A stretch of 64,000 bases of DNA from Nocardioides ungokensis (GCF_013466985.1 NZ_CP059164.1:3357001-3421000), one strand, 5' to 3'; shown: positions 27,408-37,371, counted from the first letter of the stretch. Notes: generated from the sequence alone by a model not told the origin. Translations and numbers: made by a program.

Positions 27408-28799
27408 TCACCCCGGGTTGCCCCTGGGGAGGGAGAAGGCCGCCAGCAGGCCGACCAGACCGACGACCGCCACCGCGATCAGCGCCAGGGCGTAGGAGCG
27501 GCCCGGTGACGAGGTGACGCCGGCGACCAGGATGGTGCCCGCGATGGCGGTCCCGAGCGAGGAGCCGAGGTTGGACACGCTGCGTGACAGCCCGGAGATC
27601 TCGCCCTGCTGGTCGTCGGGGAACGCCGACTGCACGACGTTCACGGACGGGGTGAGCATGGCGCCCACCCCGAGCCCGATGAGGAAGAGGCCGGGCGCGA
27701 ACGCCCAGGCACCGGGCTGGCCCTTCACCATCCAGAGCAGGACGACGACCCCGGCCATGGCCATCACGAAGCCCGCCAGGATGAGGGTCCGCTGGGCGTA
27801 CCGCTTCGCGAGCCGCTCCGCGGCCAACGAGGAGGCCAGCAGGCCCACGGTCGCGGCACTGAAGATGACCCCGGTCTGGATCGCGTTGTAGCCGCGGACC
27901 ACCTGCAGGTAGGCCGAGACCACGAACGACGTGCCCATGAGCATCAGCCACTGGGCGTTCTGGGTGACCAGGCCGACGTTGGAGGTGTGGTTGCGGAACA
28001 GCGAGGGTGAGAGAAGTGGCTCGGCCCCCGCCCGCTCCTCTGCGCGCATGCGTCGGAAGAACCAGGCCAGGACCCCGGCCCCGGCCACGATCAGGCCGAG
28101 CATCAGCAGGAGGTTGTTGTCCGCGGCCAGGATGCCCGAGACGAGCAGCACGAGCCCGACCGAGGACAGCACCGCTCCCCCGGTGTCGAAGTGCCGGGTG
28201 TGGTCAGGAGGCAGCGGGTCGTCGATCCGGCGCGCCAGCAGCACGATCGCGCCGATCACGAGCGCCTGGAAGACGAAGGCCGCCCGCCAGCTGATCGCTG
28301 TCGTGATCAGCCCGCCGATCAGCGGGCCTGCGGCCGCACCGACTCCACCCATCGCGCTGATGACCCCGAAGGCATGGGCCCGCGACGTGACCCCGGAGAA
28401 CAGGAGGGTGGCGAGGATGTAGACGGGCGGGATGAGCAGCGCCGTCCCGACGCCCTCCAGGATCGAGTTGCCGAGGATCAGGACGCCGAGGCCCGGTGCC
28501 GCCGCGCTGATGAGCGCGCCCACGGCGTACACCACCAGCCCGACCATGAAGCAGGGCTTGCGGCCGTACTTGTCGGTGAGCTTGCCCCCGGGGATCATCA
28601 GCGCCGCCATGACGAGCAGGAAGATCGTGATGGCGATCTGGATCCCCTGGACCGTGGTGTCCAGGTCCTTGCTCATGTCGTTGATCATCACGTTCATGTT
28701 GGAGCCGGCGAAGCTGCAGATGAACTGCGCCAGGGCGAGCGGGACGAGGACCGCTCCTGCGGCCGTCGCGCCGCGGGCCGGCGAGGCAGGCTGCGCCAT
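27408..28799 (-). CDS. MFS transporter, 14-helix drug-efflux type (DHA2)
   Basis: 463-residue integral membrane protein with 14 hydrophobic segments. Motif A GGKLTDKYGRKPCFM follows helix 2, and the first helix region reads QFICSFAGSNMNVMINDMSK, typical of drug:H+ antiporters such as QacA/LfrA. It likely exports hydrophobic cations or drugs using the proton gradient; substrate unknown. ATG 28799 has a strong GGAAGGAGA ribosome-binding site, so the longer frame to 28832 is rejected. Divergent from the SulP gene with 153 bp between. The gene lies 40 bp upstream of the signalling operon's first stop codons but on its own reading unit. Confidence 0.88.
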   Translation of the reverse strand: MAQPASPARGATAAGAVLVPLALAQFICSFAGSNMNVMINDMSKDLDTTVQGIQIAITIFLLVMAALMIPGGKLTDKYGRKPCFMVGLVVYAVGALISAAAPGLGVLILGNSILEGVGTALLIPPVYILATLLFSGVTSRAHAFGVISAMGGVGAAAGPLIGGLITTAISWRAAFVFQALVIGAIVLLARRIDDPLPPDHTRHFDTGGAVLSSVGLVLLVSGILAADNNLLLMLGLIVAGAGVLAWFFRRMRAEERAGAEPLLSPSLFRNHTSNVGLVTQNAQWLMLMGTSFVVSAYLQVVRGYNAIQTGVIFSAATVGLLASSLAAERLAKRYAQRTLILAGFVMAMAGVVVLLWMVKGQPGAWAFAPGLFLIGLGVGAMLTPSVNVVQSAFPDDQQGEISGLSRSVSNLGSSLGTAIAGTILVAGVTSSPGRSYALALIAVAVVGLVGLLAAFSLPRGNPG

Positions 28800-28952
28800 G
28801 CGGGTCTCCTTCCGGGCGAGCAGGTCCCCCACGGTGTCGCGTCGGGTCGGTCGCTCGTAGGGGCGAACGTCATGTCCGCGGTCTCATGCCGGACGGACGA
28901 TGCACACACGGCCGCGCAACGCGACGATCTGCTGTGAGGAGGTGCCGGTGCG

Positions 28953-30703
28953 ATGGCGGGAGCTGAGGTGACGGACCAGCCCTCCGGACTGCGGAAGTGG
29001 ATGCCGGGGATCGGGGTCGTGCGCGACTACAACCGCGCCTGGGCGCGGCCCGACCTGGTGGCGGGCCTGGTGCTCGCGGCGATCCTCGTGCCCCAGGGCA
29101 TGGCGTACGCCGAGCTGGCGGGCCTCCCGACGGTCACCGGTCTGTACACCACCATCGCCTGCCTGGTCGCCTACGCACTGCTGGGACCGTCCCGCATCCT
29201 GGTGCTGGGGCCGGACTCGTCGGTCTCCCCGCTCATCTTCGCCGCCATCGTGCCGCTGGTCGCGAGCTCCGGGGACCCGGGCTCCGCCATCGTGCTCGCC
29301 GGCATGCTGGCCCTGCTGGTCGGTGTGGTCGAGATCGGCCTCGGCGTGGCCCGGCTCGGCTTCGTGGCCGACCTGCTCTCCGTCGAGGTGCAGGTCGGGT
29401 ACATGAACGGGCTCGGTATCACCATCATCGTCGGGCAGCTGCCGAAGCTCTTCGGGTTCTCCACCGACGCGGACGGGTTCGTCGACGAGCTGCACGCGTT
29501 CGCCGCCGACATCGACAAGACGGACGCGACGACGCTCGCGGTGGGCGCGGCGGTGCTGCTGCTCCTGCTCGTGCTGCCCCGGATCACCTCGAAGGTGCCC
29601 GCGATCCTCGTCGCGATCGTCGGCGCCACCGTGCTCTCGGCCCTGCTGGACCTCTCCGCCGAGGGGTGAAGACGGTCGGGTCACTGCCTCAGGGCCTGCC
29701 CGCACCGAAGCTGCCGTGGACCAGCTTCAGCGACGTGGGACCGCTGCTCGTGGCGGCGCTGGGCATCACGTTGGTGTCGCTGACGGACACCATCGCGACC
29801 TCGACCAGCTTCGCGGCCCGCCGGGGCGACGAGGTCAGGCCGAACCAGGAGATGATCGGCCTCGGGAGCGCCAACGTCGCCGCCGGCCTGTTCCAGGGGT
29901 TCGCCGTCTCGACCAGCGGCTCCCGCACCGCCGTCGCCGAGCAGTCCGGCGCCAAGAGCCAGGTGACCGGGCTGGTGGGCGCCGGCGCGGTCGCCGTCAT
30001 GCTGCTCTTCCTGAACTCGCTGCTGGCCGACCTGCCGCAGACTGCCCTGGCCGCCGTCGTGATCGCCGCCGCGCTGTCCCTGATGAATGTGCCGGAGGTG
30101 CGCCGGCTCTGGCGGATCCGGCGTACGGCGTTCCTCCTGTCACTCGTGGCCACCGCCGGCGTCGTCTTCTTCGGGGTGCTGCCGGGAATCCTGGTCGCGG
30201 TCGCCCTGTCGATCCTGCTGTTCTTCCGGCGCAGCTGGTGGCCGCACGGGGTCGTCCTGGGCCGCGACGAGACCGGCCTGTGGCACCGGGCTGACGGGAA
30301 CGACCTCGAGGAGATCCCGGGCATCGTGGTCTACCGCTGGGAGGCGCCGCTCTTCTTCGCCAACTCGGGCATGTTTCGCGAGAACCTGCGGGATCTCGCG
30401 CTGGAGAAGAAGCCCCGCTGGATCGTGGTCCAGTGCGAGGCCGTCACCGACGTCGACGTGACGGCCGCCGAGAAGCTCGAGCAGCTCGACCACCAGCTCA
30501 ACGCGCAGGGCGTGCACCTGGCCTTCGTCGAGCTCCGCGACCGGCTGGCGGACCTGCTGCTGCGCTACGGGCTGTTCGAGACTCTGGACCGCGACCACTT
30601 CTACCCCTCGATGGACGCGGCGCTGGCGGCCATCGCGGACCTCGACGCCGAGCACGCCGACCCGCGACCGGATCCGCACCTGGACGGCGAGGAGCCGCGT
30701 TGA
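28953..30703 (+). CDS. SulP family anion transporter with STAS domain, one frameshift
   Basis: Sulfate/bicarbonate-type transporter. The membrane domain begins with WARPDLVAGLVLAAILVPQG and MAYAELAGLPTVTGLYTTI, the SulP signature, followed by about ten more helices. The STAS domain occupies about 440-560 (GIVVYRWEAPLFFANSGMF, DVTAAEKLEQLDHQL). A G is missing in the run 29663-29666, producing a premature stop at 29667; restoring it gives one 583-residue protein, standard for the family. ATG 28953 has GAGGAGG upstream. The anion (sulfate, bicarbonate or other) cannot be told from sequence. Convergent with the ABC exporter operon. Confidence 0.92.
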
Positions 30704-30799
30704 CGGGCCGCATCCGGAATGATGCTCCTCGGCGCGGTGGCCGGACAGACCTCGGACCGGGCGAGCTGGGGGCCGGTCGCAGGCGTGTGTCCGGTGGGA

Positions 30800-31637
30800 T
30801 CAGGCGTCTCGGCGGTGCAGGAGCACGCCAGCGAACACGTAGGCCACGATGACCCAGGTCGCCATCACCGCGAGACCCGGCCACGGGCTGAGCGCATCCG
30901 GGGCCCTCAGGCTCGTGGAGAAGCTGGCGCCCGCCCGGTCGGCAGCCAGGCACTTGCGTGCCGCGCCCACGCGCCGTGGAACAGCAGGAGCAGCACCGGC
31001 AGGACGAGGATGATCGCGAACAACGCGACCAGAGCCCCGGCGTGCTGCGGAAAATCCAGCCGATGGCGCCGCCGAGAAGGCCGATCAGGGTGAGGTAGAC
31101 GCCAGTGCCGACGACCACTCTCAGCACGTCGGGGTCGGACAACGAGTACGTGGGCCGGTAGCCGGACAGGAACGCCTGGGCCACCAGGAACCCGGCGATC
31201 GACGCAGCCACCATCGCCACCCCGACGACCACGCTGAAGACGACCAGCTTGGCCAGGAGCACCGGCAGCCTGCGTGGCACGGCCGCGAGGGTGGCCCGAA
31301 TCATGCCGGACGAGTACTCACCGCTGACCACGAGAACGCCGAGCGAGCCGATGAGGAGCTGTCCGAGGTAGTAGCCCTGCAGGGGACCGGATGCGACGAC
31401 GTCCTCCGGGTCGAGCCCGGCCGGGTTGCGGGTGTTGTGACCGATGATCGCCCCGAACACCACCATCGCCAGCATCGCGGCGAGGAGGATCAGCACGGTC
31501 GAGCGCAGAGTGCGGAACTTGAGCCACTCCGACCTGACGACCCGGGGCAGGGTGACCGGCCCGTCGACGCGGCCAATCGGTGCTGTCGCCCCTTCGGCAC
31601 GGGCAGCGGCGTCCGCGGCACGGATGGTGCCGCTCAT
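30800..31637 (-). CDS. ABC-2 type transporter permease, two frameshifts
   Basis: Membrane subunit of an ABC exporter. The first part reads VVRSEWLKFRTLRSTVLILL then five hydrophobic segments (LGVLVVSGEYSSGMIRATLA is typical of ABC-2 permeases of the BcrB/YhgE group). Single-base losses near 31041 and 30961-30962 scramble the end; restoring both continues as ALVALFAIILVLPVLLLLFH and closes with LAVMATWVIVAYVFAGVLLH, stop 30800-30802, 279 residues. Its ATG overlaps the TGA of the ATPase gene (ATGA). Substrate unknown; such two-gene systems often export peptides or lipid-active antibiotics. Confidence 0.85.
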
Positions 31638-32590
31638 ACCGCACGCTCGTCGCTCTGGAGCCCGCCGTCACGAATGGACTCACCTTCGTGGTCGTCGGCC
31701 CGGAAATCGACGGCGTCGCGGGTGAGCGCGAGGTAGGCGTCCTCCAGGGAGGCGGCGTTGGGGGACAGCTCGTAGACGATGAGATGCGCTTGAGCCGCCA
31801 GTGTGCCGATCTCGTCGCTGGACAGACCGGCGACGGTGAGCACCTCGTCGTCCAGGGTGGTCTCCCCACCGGACTCCTCGACCAGTCTCGCCAACCGCCC
31901 GACGTCGGAGGTACGCACTCGCACGGTCTCGGTGAAAGCGTCGTCGATGAAGGCGGCCATCGGCTGGTCCCGCAGCAGCCGGCCCTTGCCCACGACGACT
32001 ACGTGGTCTGCCGTCACGGCCATCTCGCTCATCAGGTGGGAGGAAAGGAAGACGGTGCGACCCTCCGCCGCGAGCCCCTTGAGCAGTGCTCGAATCCAAC
32101 GGATGCCGTCCAGGTCGAGGCCATTGACCGGCTCGTCGAGCACGAGTGTGGCCGGGTCACCCAGCAGGGCAGCGGCCATGCCGAGACGTTGCCCCATCCC
32201 GAGGGAGAATGCTCCGGCCCGCTCGTCGGCGACATGGGTGAGGCCGACCAGCTCGAGGACCTGGTCGACCCGCGAGCGCCCGATGCCGCTGGTGAGCGCC
32301 AAGGCTCGCAGATGATTGCGCGCCGAGCGTCCGGGGTGCACCGACCGGGCCTCGAGCAGCGCTCCGACCTCGTGGAGCGGGGCAGGGTGAGAAGCCGGCT
32401 GCTTGCCGTTCAACCGGACGGTGCCGGCACTGGGCCGATCCAGGCCGAGCACCATCCGCATCGTGGTGGACTTGCCGGCCCCGTTGGGCCCCAGGAAGCC
32501 GGTGACGACGCCCGGAGTCACCGCGAAGGTGAGGTCGTCGACGGCAAGGGTGTGGCCATAACGCTTGGTCAGGCCGTGCACTTCGATCAC
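31634..32590 (-). CDS. ABC exporter ATP-binding protein
   Basis: 318-residue nucleotide-binding subunit: Walker A GPNGAGKST (about residue 40), signature FSLGMGQRLGMAAAL (degenerate LSGGQ, as in BcrA/DrrA-type ATPases), Walker B TLVLDEPVNGLD, then an H-loop SSHLMSEM. A C-terminal extension of about 90 residues follows. GTG 32590 is chosen because CTGGAGA lies 7 nt upstream and the family starts with IEVHGLTKRYG. Coupled to the downstream permease by ATGA overlap. The frame remains open upstream to 32818, but without family similarity. Confidence 0.9.
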   Translation of the reverse strand: MIEVHGLTKRYGHTLAVDDLTFAVTPGVVTGFLGPNGAGKSTTMRMVLGLDRPSAGTVRLNGKQPASHPAPLHEVGALLEARSVHPGRSARNHLRALALTSGIGRSRVDQVLELVGLTHVADERAGAFSLGMGQRLGMAAALLGDPATLVLDEPVNGLDLDGIRWIRALLKGLAAEGRTVFLSSHLMSEMAVTADHVVVVGKGRLLRDQPMAAFIDDAFTETVRVRTSDVGRLARLVEESGGETTLDDEVLTVAGLSSDEIGTLAAQAHLIVYELSPNAASLEDAYLALTRDAVDFRADDHEGESIRDGGLQSDERAV

Positions 32591-32956
32591 GGGTGTTCTC
32601 CAGGGAGGCTGGTGGACCAACGAGCGGGGAGTGGAACGCAGACAGCGTTCTCTCCATACTGCCCCGCCGCACCTGAGGCCTGCCCGGCCACGACGCGGTG
32701 GTCGCAACGACCGCCCGAGGCCGCATCTGGAGGCGACCGATCGCTCTGAGGCATGGGCAGGACCCTGGATCCAGACGCGTGGGCGCTCTAGCTGGAATGG
32801 TCCGCGGTCCGGACTCATCCGTTGACCTCGTCGGAGAGGGGACGCACCGCCGCGTCAAGACCGGGCGCAACGGCCGGACGGACCTTATTTCGGCGGCCGG
32901 GATCTGCTTACCCTCCCGGGAAACGGGGGTCCCACGAAACCCATCGGAGGTGGGCC
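32591..32956. other. Intergenic region with no gene recognised
   Basis: 366 bp between the divergent ABC operon and the small secreted-protein gene. Open frames here show no family similarity and lower-quality codon use. I see no strong hairpin; CGGAGG before 32957 is the ribosome-binding site of the downstream gene. It presumably holds both promoters. Confidence 0.5.
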
Positions 32957-33346
32957 ATGACCGGCAAGCTCCTGATCATCCCGACACTCGCCGTCGGACT
33001 GGCAGCGGCGGTGACGACCGCCGTCGGGCCGGCGGGGGCGGCGGGCGACGCCCCGACGACCGTCACGATCCACGCCGACGGCACCGACCTGTCCGGCACC
33101 GTCTCGAGCCCGAAGCCGAGGAAGTGCGCGAACAACCGGCTCGTCGTGGTGTTCAAGCAGAAGGGGACCCGCGGCGGTGGTGACGACGTGAGGTTCGCCA
33201 GTGACACCGCGTCCCGCTCCGGCAACGTCTTCGCGTGGTCGACCGGGAACACGGGCACCGAGGGCAGGTTCTACGCCAAGGTCCGCCACATCGACGGCTG
33301 CAAGGGCGACACCAGCCCGACCATCCGGGCGGTCCGCAACCCCTGA
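32957..33346 (+). CDS. Small secreted protein, unknown function
   Basis: 129 residues: signal peptide (LLIIPTLAVGLAAAVTTAVG, cleavage near AGA-AGD), then a compact beta-rich domain of about 100 residues with two cysteines (KPRKCANNRLVV and HIDGCKGDTSP) that could form one disulfide. Start ATG has CGGAGG upstream. It resembles short exported Ig-like or beta-sandwich proteins of actinobacteria, but I do not recognise a named family. Divergent from the ABC exporter and tail-to-tail with the DUF4234 gene, 12 bp apart. Confidence 0.7.
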   Translation: MTGKLLIIPTLAVGLAAAVTTAVGPAGAAGDAPTTVTIHADGTDLSGTVSSPKPRKCANNRLVVVFKQKGTRGGGDDVRFASDTASRSGNVFAWSTGNTGTEGRFYAKVRHIDGCKGDTSPTIRAVRNP

Positions 33347-33358
33347 CCTGGGTCAGCC

Positions 33359-33853
33359 TCAGCGCTCCTCGGCGCCGACCGACCGCCAGTAGTCGTTGAG
33401 CGCGCCGTTCGTCTTCACGAACCAGACGATCAGGCCGACGAAGAAGAACCAGCCCAGCAGCAGCGCCCACAGTCCCGTCACGGCACTCACGGGCCGGGCC
33501 TCGCCACGGCGCTCGTAGAGCCCGCCGACCTCGTGCGAGCTGAAGAACGGCATCACGACACCGACCAGGATCGCGAGGATGAGCGCCACCGGCCCACCGA
33601 TCCCGGTGCCGGTGTGCTGCTTCATCTCCTCGTGGGTCTTGTAGTACCAGTACCAGGTGTAGAAGCCGAGCGTGACGACCGTGAGCAGGATGCAGGTGCC
33701 GGTCGCGCGCACCTCGCCCACCGGGGCTGCCACCGCGGGGGCGCCTGCGGCGGCGTACGCCGATGGCGGCGACCCACCGCTCTCCGGGGTGGGCGTGGAC
33801 TCGAGGGGGCTCGCCTCGTGCCCGTCAGGCTGCGGCTCGTTGACGTCGGACAT
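33359..33853 (-). CDS. DUF4234-type membrane protein
   Basis: 164 residues: a Pro/Ser-rich cytoplasmic N-terminus (1-45), then VRATGTCILLTVVTLGFYTW and YWYYKTHEEMKQHTG, the DUF4234 signature, followed by two further hydrophobic segments (VALILAILVGVVMPFF and LWALLLGWFFFVGLIVWFVK). It ends NDYWRSVGAEER. Function of the family is unknown. The ATG at 33853 is chosen because family-like sequence and a simple linker follow; the frame extends to 33988 without support. Single gene upstream of the tRNA-Arg. Confidence 0.8.
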   Translation of the reverse strand: MSDVNEPQPDGHEASPLESTPTPESGGSPPSAYAAAGAPAVAAPVGEVRATGTCILLTVVTLGFYTWYWYYKTHEEMKQHTGTGIGGPVALILAILVGVVMPFFSSHEVGGLYERRGEARPVSAVTGLWALLLGWFFFVGLIVWFVKTNGALNDYWRSVGAEER

Positions 33854-34103
33854 GGTCGTTCCTCGTCTCTGGACTCCGTCTCGACGCTGGCACAGCGTCG
33901 GGCGCGGTCGGGGGCCCACGGGCGGAATTTCCCCGATCGGCGGGACCCCCTCTGCACGTGGTGCGGCTGGGAGTGCGCCCGTCCGCACGCTCAGCCGCGC
34001 GACCCATGACGGTGAGGCATAATCGCCCGCGGGTCGGACAGCGGCCGGGTGAACTACACCGGGGTCATCCCGAGGTTCTCTCCGATTGCAGGTCCGACCC
34101 TCC

Positions 34104-34175
34104 GCCCCTGTAGCTCAGCTGGATAGAGCAAGAGCCTTCTAATCTCTAGGTCGCAGGTTCGAGTCCTGGGGGGCG
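34104..34175 (+). tRNA. tRNA-Arg (anticodon TCT), 3' side apparently 2 nt short
   Basis: Acceptor GCCCCTG, TAGCTCAG D-arm start, anticodon loop CTTCTAA (TCT, reading AGA) and the GGTTCGAGTCC T-loop are all in place. The 3' strand reads CCTGGGGGGCG; position 7 and part of the acceptor/T-stem cannot pair as given. Inserting two C bases after CCTG restores a full T-stem and 7-bp acceptor. Total length is 72 nt instead of 74. This matches the indel errors seen in the protein genes. A CATAAT hexamer lies at 34018-34023. Confidence 0.85.
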
Positions 34176-34200
34176 CCCAGACCGTGCCGAGTGGAGACGC

Positions 34201-34860
34201 TCAGTCGGTGGCTGCCTCGACCACCCGGACACGGTCGGGCTCGAAGCCGTGCTTCATGCCCCACACGACGGCCTGCGAGCGCCGGGTCACGCCGATCTTG
34301 CGGTAGGCCGTGCGGATGTAGGTCTTCACCGAGTTGATCGACAGGTAGCTGCGCTCGGCGATCTCCTGGTTGCTCAGCCCCTGGGTGATCAGGGCCAGGA
34401 CCTCCGCCTCGCGCTCGCTCAGGCCCCACTCGCGGCCCGGCCACATGCCGGTGGTCCGCTCGGAGCTGGCCTGCTCGGGGGGTACGACGACGCTCCCCGC
34501 CTGCACCTTCGTGAGGGCCTCGACGATCTCCTCGGCGCCCAGCCCCTTGGAGATGTAGCCCGCAGCGCCGTGCTCGATGGCCCGCTCCACGAGCTCGGGC
34601 TGGATGTTCCAGCTGAAGATCACGACCTTGGCGCCGCTGTCGCGCACCAGGTCCTCGAGGTCGACTCCGTCGCCCTGCACCTGCCCGAAGGTGTCGTAGA
34701 GGATCACGTCGACCTCGCTCATCACCGGCAGCCCCGAGTCGAGCTCCACCACGGTGACGGCGTCGAGGTGGGGTGCCAGCATCGCGGCCACGCCGGCGAC
34801 GACGATCTCGTAGTCGTTGACGATCGCGAGCCGGATCGGAGAGCTCTGGTCGTGGGCCAT
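34201..34860 (-). CDS. LuxR/NarL-type response regulator (orphan)
   Basis: 219 residues: receiver domain about 8-125 (LAIVNDYEIVVAGVAAML, phospho-acceptor Asp in VILYDTFG, VVIFSWN, GYISKGLG) and a LuxR helix-turn-helix about 145-205 (WGLSEREAEVLALITQGLSN, then SYLSINSVKTYIRTAYRKIG). No histidine kinase is adjacent, so it is an orphan regulator here. TAGAGT ends 7 nt before the ATG at 34860, indicating a leaderless transcript. It is divergent from the ACAD/PIG-L operon by 107 bp, making that operon a reasonable target; this is inference. Confidence 0.88.
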   Translation of the reverse strand: MAHDQSSPIRLAIVNDYEIVVAGVAAMLAPHLDAVTVVELDSGLPVMSEVDVILYDTFGQVQGDGVDLEDLVRDSGAKVVIFSWNIQPELVERAIEHGAAGYISKGLGAEEIVEALTKVQAGSVVVPPEQASSERTTGMWPGREWGLSEREAEVLALITQGLSNQEIAERSYLSINSVKTYIRTAYRKIGVTRRSQAVVWGMKHGFEPDRVRVVEAATD

Positions 34861-34867
34861 GTCGAAA

Positions 34868-34873
34868 ACTCTA
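34868..34873 (-). promoter_or_regulatory. -10 element for the LuxR-type regulator (leaderless type)
   Basis: Minus-strand TAGAGT ends 7 nt before ATG 34860. Confidence 0.55.
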
Positions 34874-34967
34874 TTTCACCCGGGCGGAGGAAGCGATCCA
34901 TTGTCCGGATTGCCTACGGTGTCATGCCACCCGCGAACGGGCGGCGCTCCCGACCCGAAGGACGCCA

Positions 34968-36029
34968 GTGCCCCACCACGAGACCCGGCCGGTGGTGCTG
35001 CGCCCCGACGAGCGCCTCGTCCCGGCCACCCTGGCCCTGGCCGCGGAGGCCGCCCGCGAGGCGGCCACCGACCTCCCCGGAGCAGCGATCGAGCTGGCCG
35101 GCAAGTGGGGAGACCGGCTGCCACTGCCCGGCCACGGCTCGACGCCCCTGTTGTGGGAGTGGTTGGCGTCGGTGGCGGCCGCCGACCTCTCCGTCGCGCG
35201 CGCGGCCGAGCCGCACCTCGACGCACTCGCGATCCTCGCGGAGTCGGGCGCCGCGCCGCCGCCGGCGGGGAGCAGCTGGGGCGTGTACGCCGCCGAGGGA
35301 CCCGGCGTCCGGGTTGCTGCGACCCCGGACCACGACTCCTGGGTGCTCGAGGGGACCAAGCCGTGGTGCTCGCTGGGCGGGGTGGTCTCGCACGCACTCG
35401 TCACGGCATGGGTCGACGACACCCGCCGTGGCCTGTTCGCCGTGGACCTGCGCCACCCCGGCGTCCAGGCGCTGGACAACGCCTGGCACGCGCGTGGGCT
35501 GCGCGACATCGGCTCCGGCCCATTGCGCCTGGCGGGCGTACCTGCCACCGCCGTCGGCGACCCGGGCTGGTACCTGCGGCGAGACGGCTTCGCGTGGGGT
35601 GGCATGGGCGTGGCCGCGGTCTGGTACGGCGGCGCGGTGGGCGTCGCGCGTCGCCTGGTCCGGCAGGCCCGCGAGCGGACCCCGGACCAGGTCGCGCACC
35701 TCCACCTCGGGGTGGTCGACTCCGCACTCACCGTCGCCCGGCTGACCCTGCTCGACGCGGCGCAGCGGATCGACGGCGGTGAGGCTGCGGGCGACGCCGG
35801 CGCCCTGCTGGCGCTGCGGGTGCGCAACGTGGTCGCCGACAGCGTCGAGCGCGTGCTCGGAGCTGCCGACCACGCGCTCGGCCCGGGCCCCCTGGCGCTG
35901 GAGCCGGAGCACGCCGCCCGCGTCGCCGACCTGCGCCTCTACGTGCGCCAGCACCACGCCGAGCGGGACAGCGTCGCCCTCGGGCAGCAGCTGCTCGCCA
36001 CCTGCCCGCCGGACGGAGCCCCCTGGTGA
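34968..36029 (+). CDS. Acyl-CoA dehydrogenase-like protein
   Basis: 353 residues with a reduced acyl-CoA dehydrogenase fold: the middle FAD/beta region reads WVLEGTKPWCSLGGVVSHAL (ACAD GxKxWxS-G motif), the C-terminal helices begin WGGMGVAAVWYGGAVGVARR. Shorter than the usual 380-400 residues and lacking the standard catalytic Glu context, so substrate and even redox activity are uncertain. GTG 34968 has GAAGGA at 5-nt spacing. Its TGA overlaps the GTG of the PIG-L fusion gene (GTGA), so it belongs to a three-gene operon with a deacetylase-methyltransferase and a glycosyltransferase. It could oxidise an acyl or amine intermediate of the same metabolite. Confidence 0.75.
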   Translation: MPHHETRPVVLRPDERLVPATLALAAEAAREAATDLPGAAIELAGKWGDRLPLPGHGSTPLLWEWLASVAAADLSVARAAEPHLDALAILAESGAAPPPAGSSWGVYAAEGPGVRVAATPDHDSWVLEGTKPWCSLGGVVSHALVTAWVDDTRRGLFAVDLRHPGVQALDNAWHARGLRDIGSGPLRLAGVPATAVGDPGWYLRRDGFAWGGMGVAAVWYGGAVGVARRLVRQARERTPDQVAHLHLGVVDSALTVARLTLLDAAQRIDGGEAAGDAGALLALRVRNVVADSVERVLGAADHALGPGPLALEPEHAARVADLRLYVRQHHAERDSVALGQQLLATCPPDGAPW

Positions 36030-37371
36030 CCGCCGCCTTCACCCACGACGGCGCCGGCACCGACGCCGAGCAGTGGCGCCACCATCCCTCCTGGGGTGCC
36101 GTCCCGGAGCTCGGGCTCCTCAACGGCGAGGTCCGGTGCACGCGACTCGTGGTGGTCGCGGCCCACCCCGACGACGAGAGCCTCGGCGCCGGCGGCCTGA
36201 TCGCCACCGCCGCGGCCGCCGGGCTGGCGGTGTACGTCGTGCTGCTGACCGCCGGCGAGGCCTCTCACCCCGCCTCCCCCACCATGAGCCGGCACGCGCT
36301 CGCGACAAGGCGGCTCGCCGAGGCCGAGCGGGCACTGGGCATCCTCGGCCCGAGGCGCCGCTGGTCTTCCTCGGCGCGTCCGACGGGGCCGTGGCCGGGG
36401 TCGAGGCCGAAGTGACGGCCAGCCTGGTCGACCTGATCGGTGACGGCCGCGGCACGCTGCTGGCCGCGCCGTGGCGTCACGACGGCCACACCGACCACGA
36501 GGCCGCCGGCCGGGCCGCCGCGGCCGCCGCGCTGCGCACCGGAGCCCGCCTGGCGGAGTACCCCGTGTGGATGTGGCACCGGGACCGCCCCGACCAGGCC
36601 CCCTGGGCACAGATGCGGCGCGTGGACCTCTCTCCCCAGGTGACCCAGCGCAAGTGGCTCGCGATCCACGCCCACGCCACCCAGGTCCGCCCCTTGTCCT
36701 CCCAGCCGGAGGACGGCGTGATGCTGTCCGGGCGCATGCTGGCGCACTTCAACGCCCCGGTCGAGCACTTCGTCACCGAGGCGGCCCCCGAGGACGACGC
36801 CCTCGACGAGCTGCACCGGCGCGAGCTCGACCCCTGGGGCGTGGACGTCCGCTGGTACGAGGAGCGCAAGCGGCAGCTGACGCTGGCCGCCCTGCCCCGC
36901 CCGCGGTTCTCGCGCGGGCTCGAGATCGGCTGCTCGCGCGGCGCGCTGGCCGAGCAGCTCGCCGACCGCTGCGAGGAGCTGGTCGCGGTCGACCGGAGCC
37001 CGACGGCCGTGGCCCGGGCCCGGGCGCGGCTGGGTGACACCCCGGGGGTCCGGGTCGAGGAGCGCGACGTCCCCCGGGAGTGGCCCGAGGGACGTTTCGA
37101 CCTCGTCGTGGTCTCCGAGATCGGCTACTTCCTCAGCCCCGGGAGCCTGGACGGCCTGATCGAGCGGATCAGCCGGAGCCTCGAGCCCGCCGGGACCGTC
37201 CTGCTCTGCCACTGGCGGCACCCGGTCAAGGGCTGGGTCCTCGACGGGCCGGACGTGCACGCACGGTTCCGGGAGAGCTCGCTGCCGCCGGAGATGGCGC
37301 ACTACCAGGATCGCGACGTCGAGATCTCGGTGCTCTGCCCCCCGACGGCCTGGCCCGACCCCACCGCATGA
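36026..37371 (+). CDS. PIG-L deacetylase fused to NodS-like SAM methyltransferase, one frameshift
   Basis: Two-domain enzyme of 448 residues after correction. Residues about 38-230 are PIG-L/LmbE: VVVAAHPDDESLGAGGLI with the AHPDDE zinc motif and a second His pair in DGHTDHEAAG. Such enzymes remove N-acetyl groups from amino sugars (MshB, GlcNAc-PI deacetylase). Residues about 265-440 are a class I methyltransferase: FSRGLEIGCSRGALAEQLAD (SAM motif I), ELVAVDRSP, DLVVVSEIGYFL, resembling nodulation protein NodS, which N-methylates a deacetylated amino sugar. One C is missing in 36349-36351. Start and stop both overlap neighbours (GTGA, ATGA). Deacetylation then N-methylation of one amine is the simple reading. 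Confidence 0.85.

Noticed and set aside
23462..27517. A 1351-codon open frame on the plus strand opposite the phosphatase operon
   Set aside because: It is a GC-driven shadow: the minus-strand frames contain complete PAS, GAF, SpoIIE and kinase motifs, while the plus frame is low-complexity with no motif.
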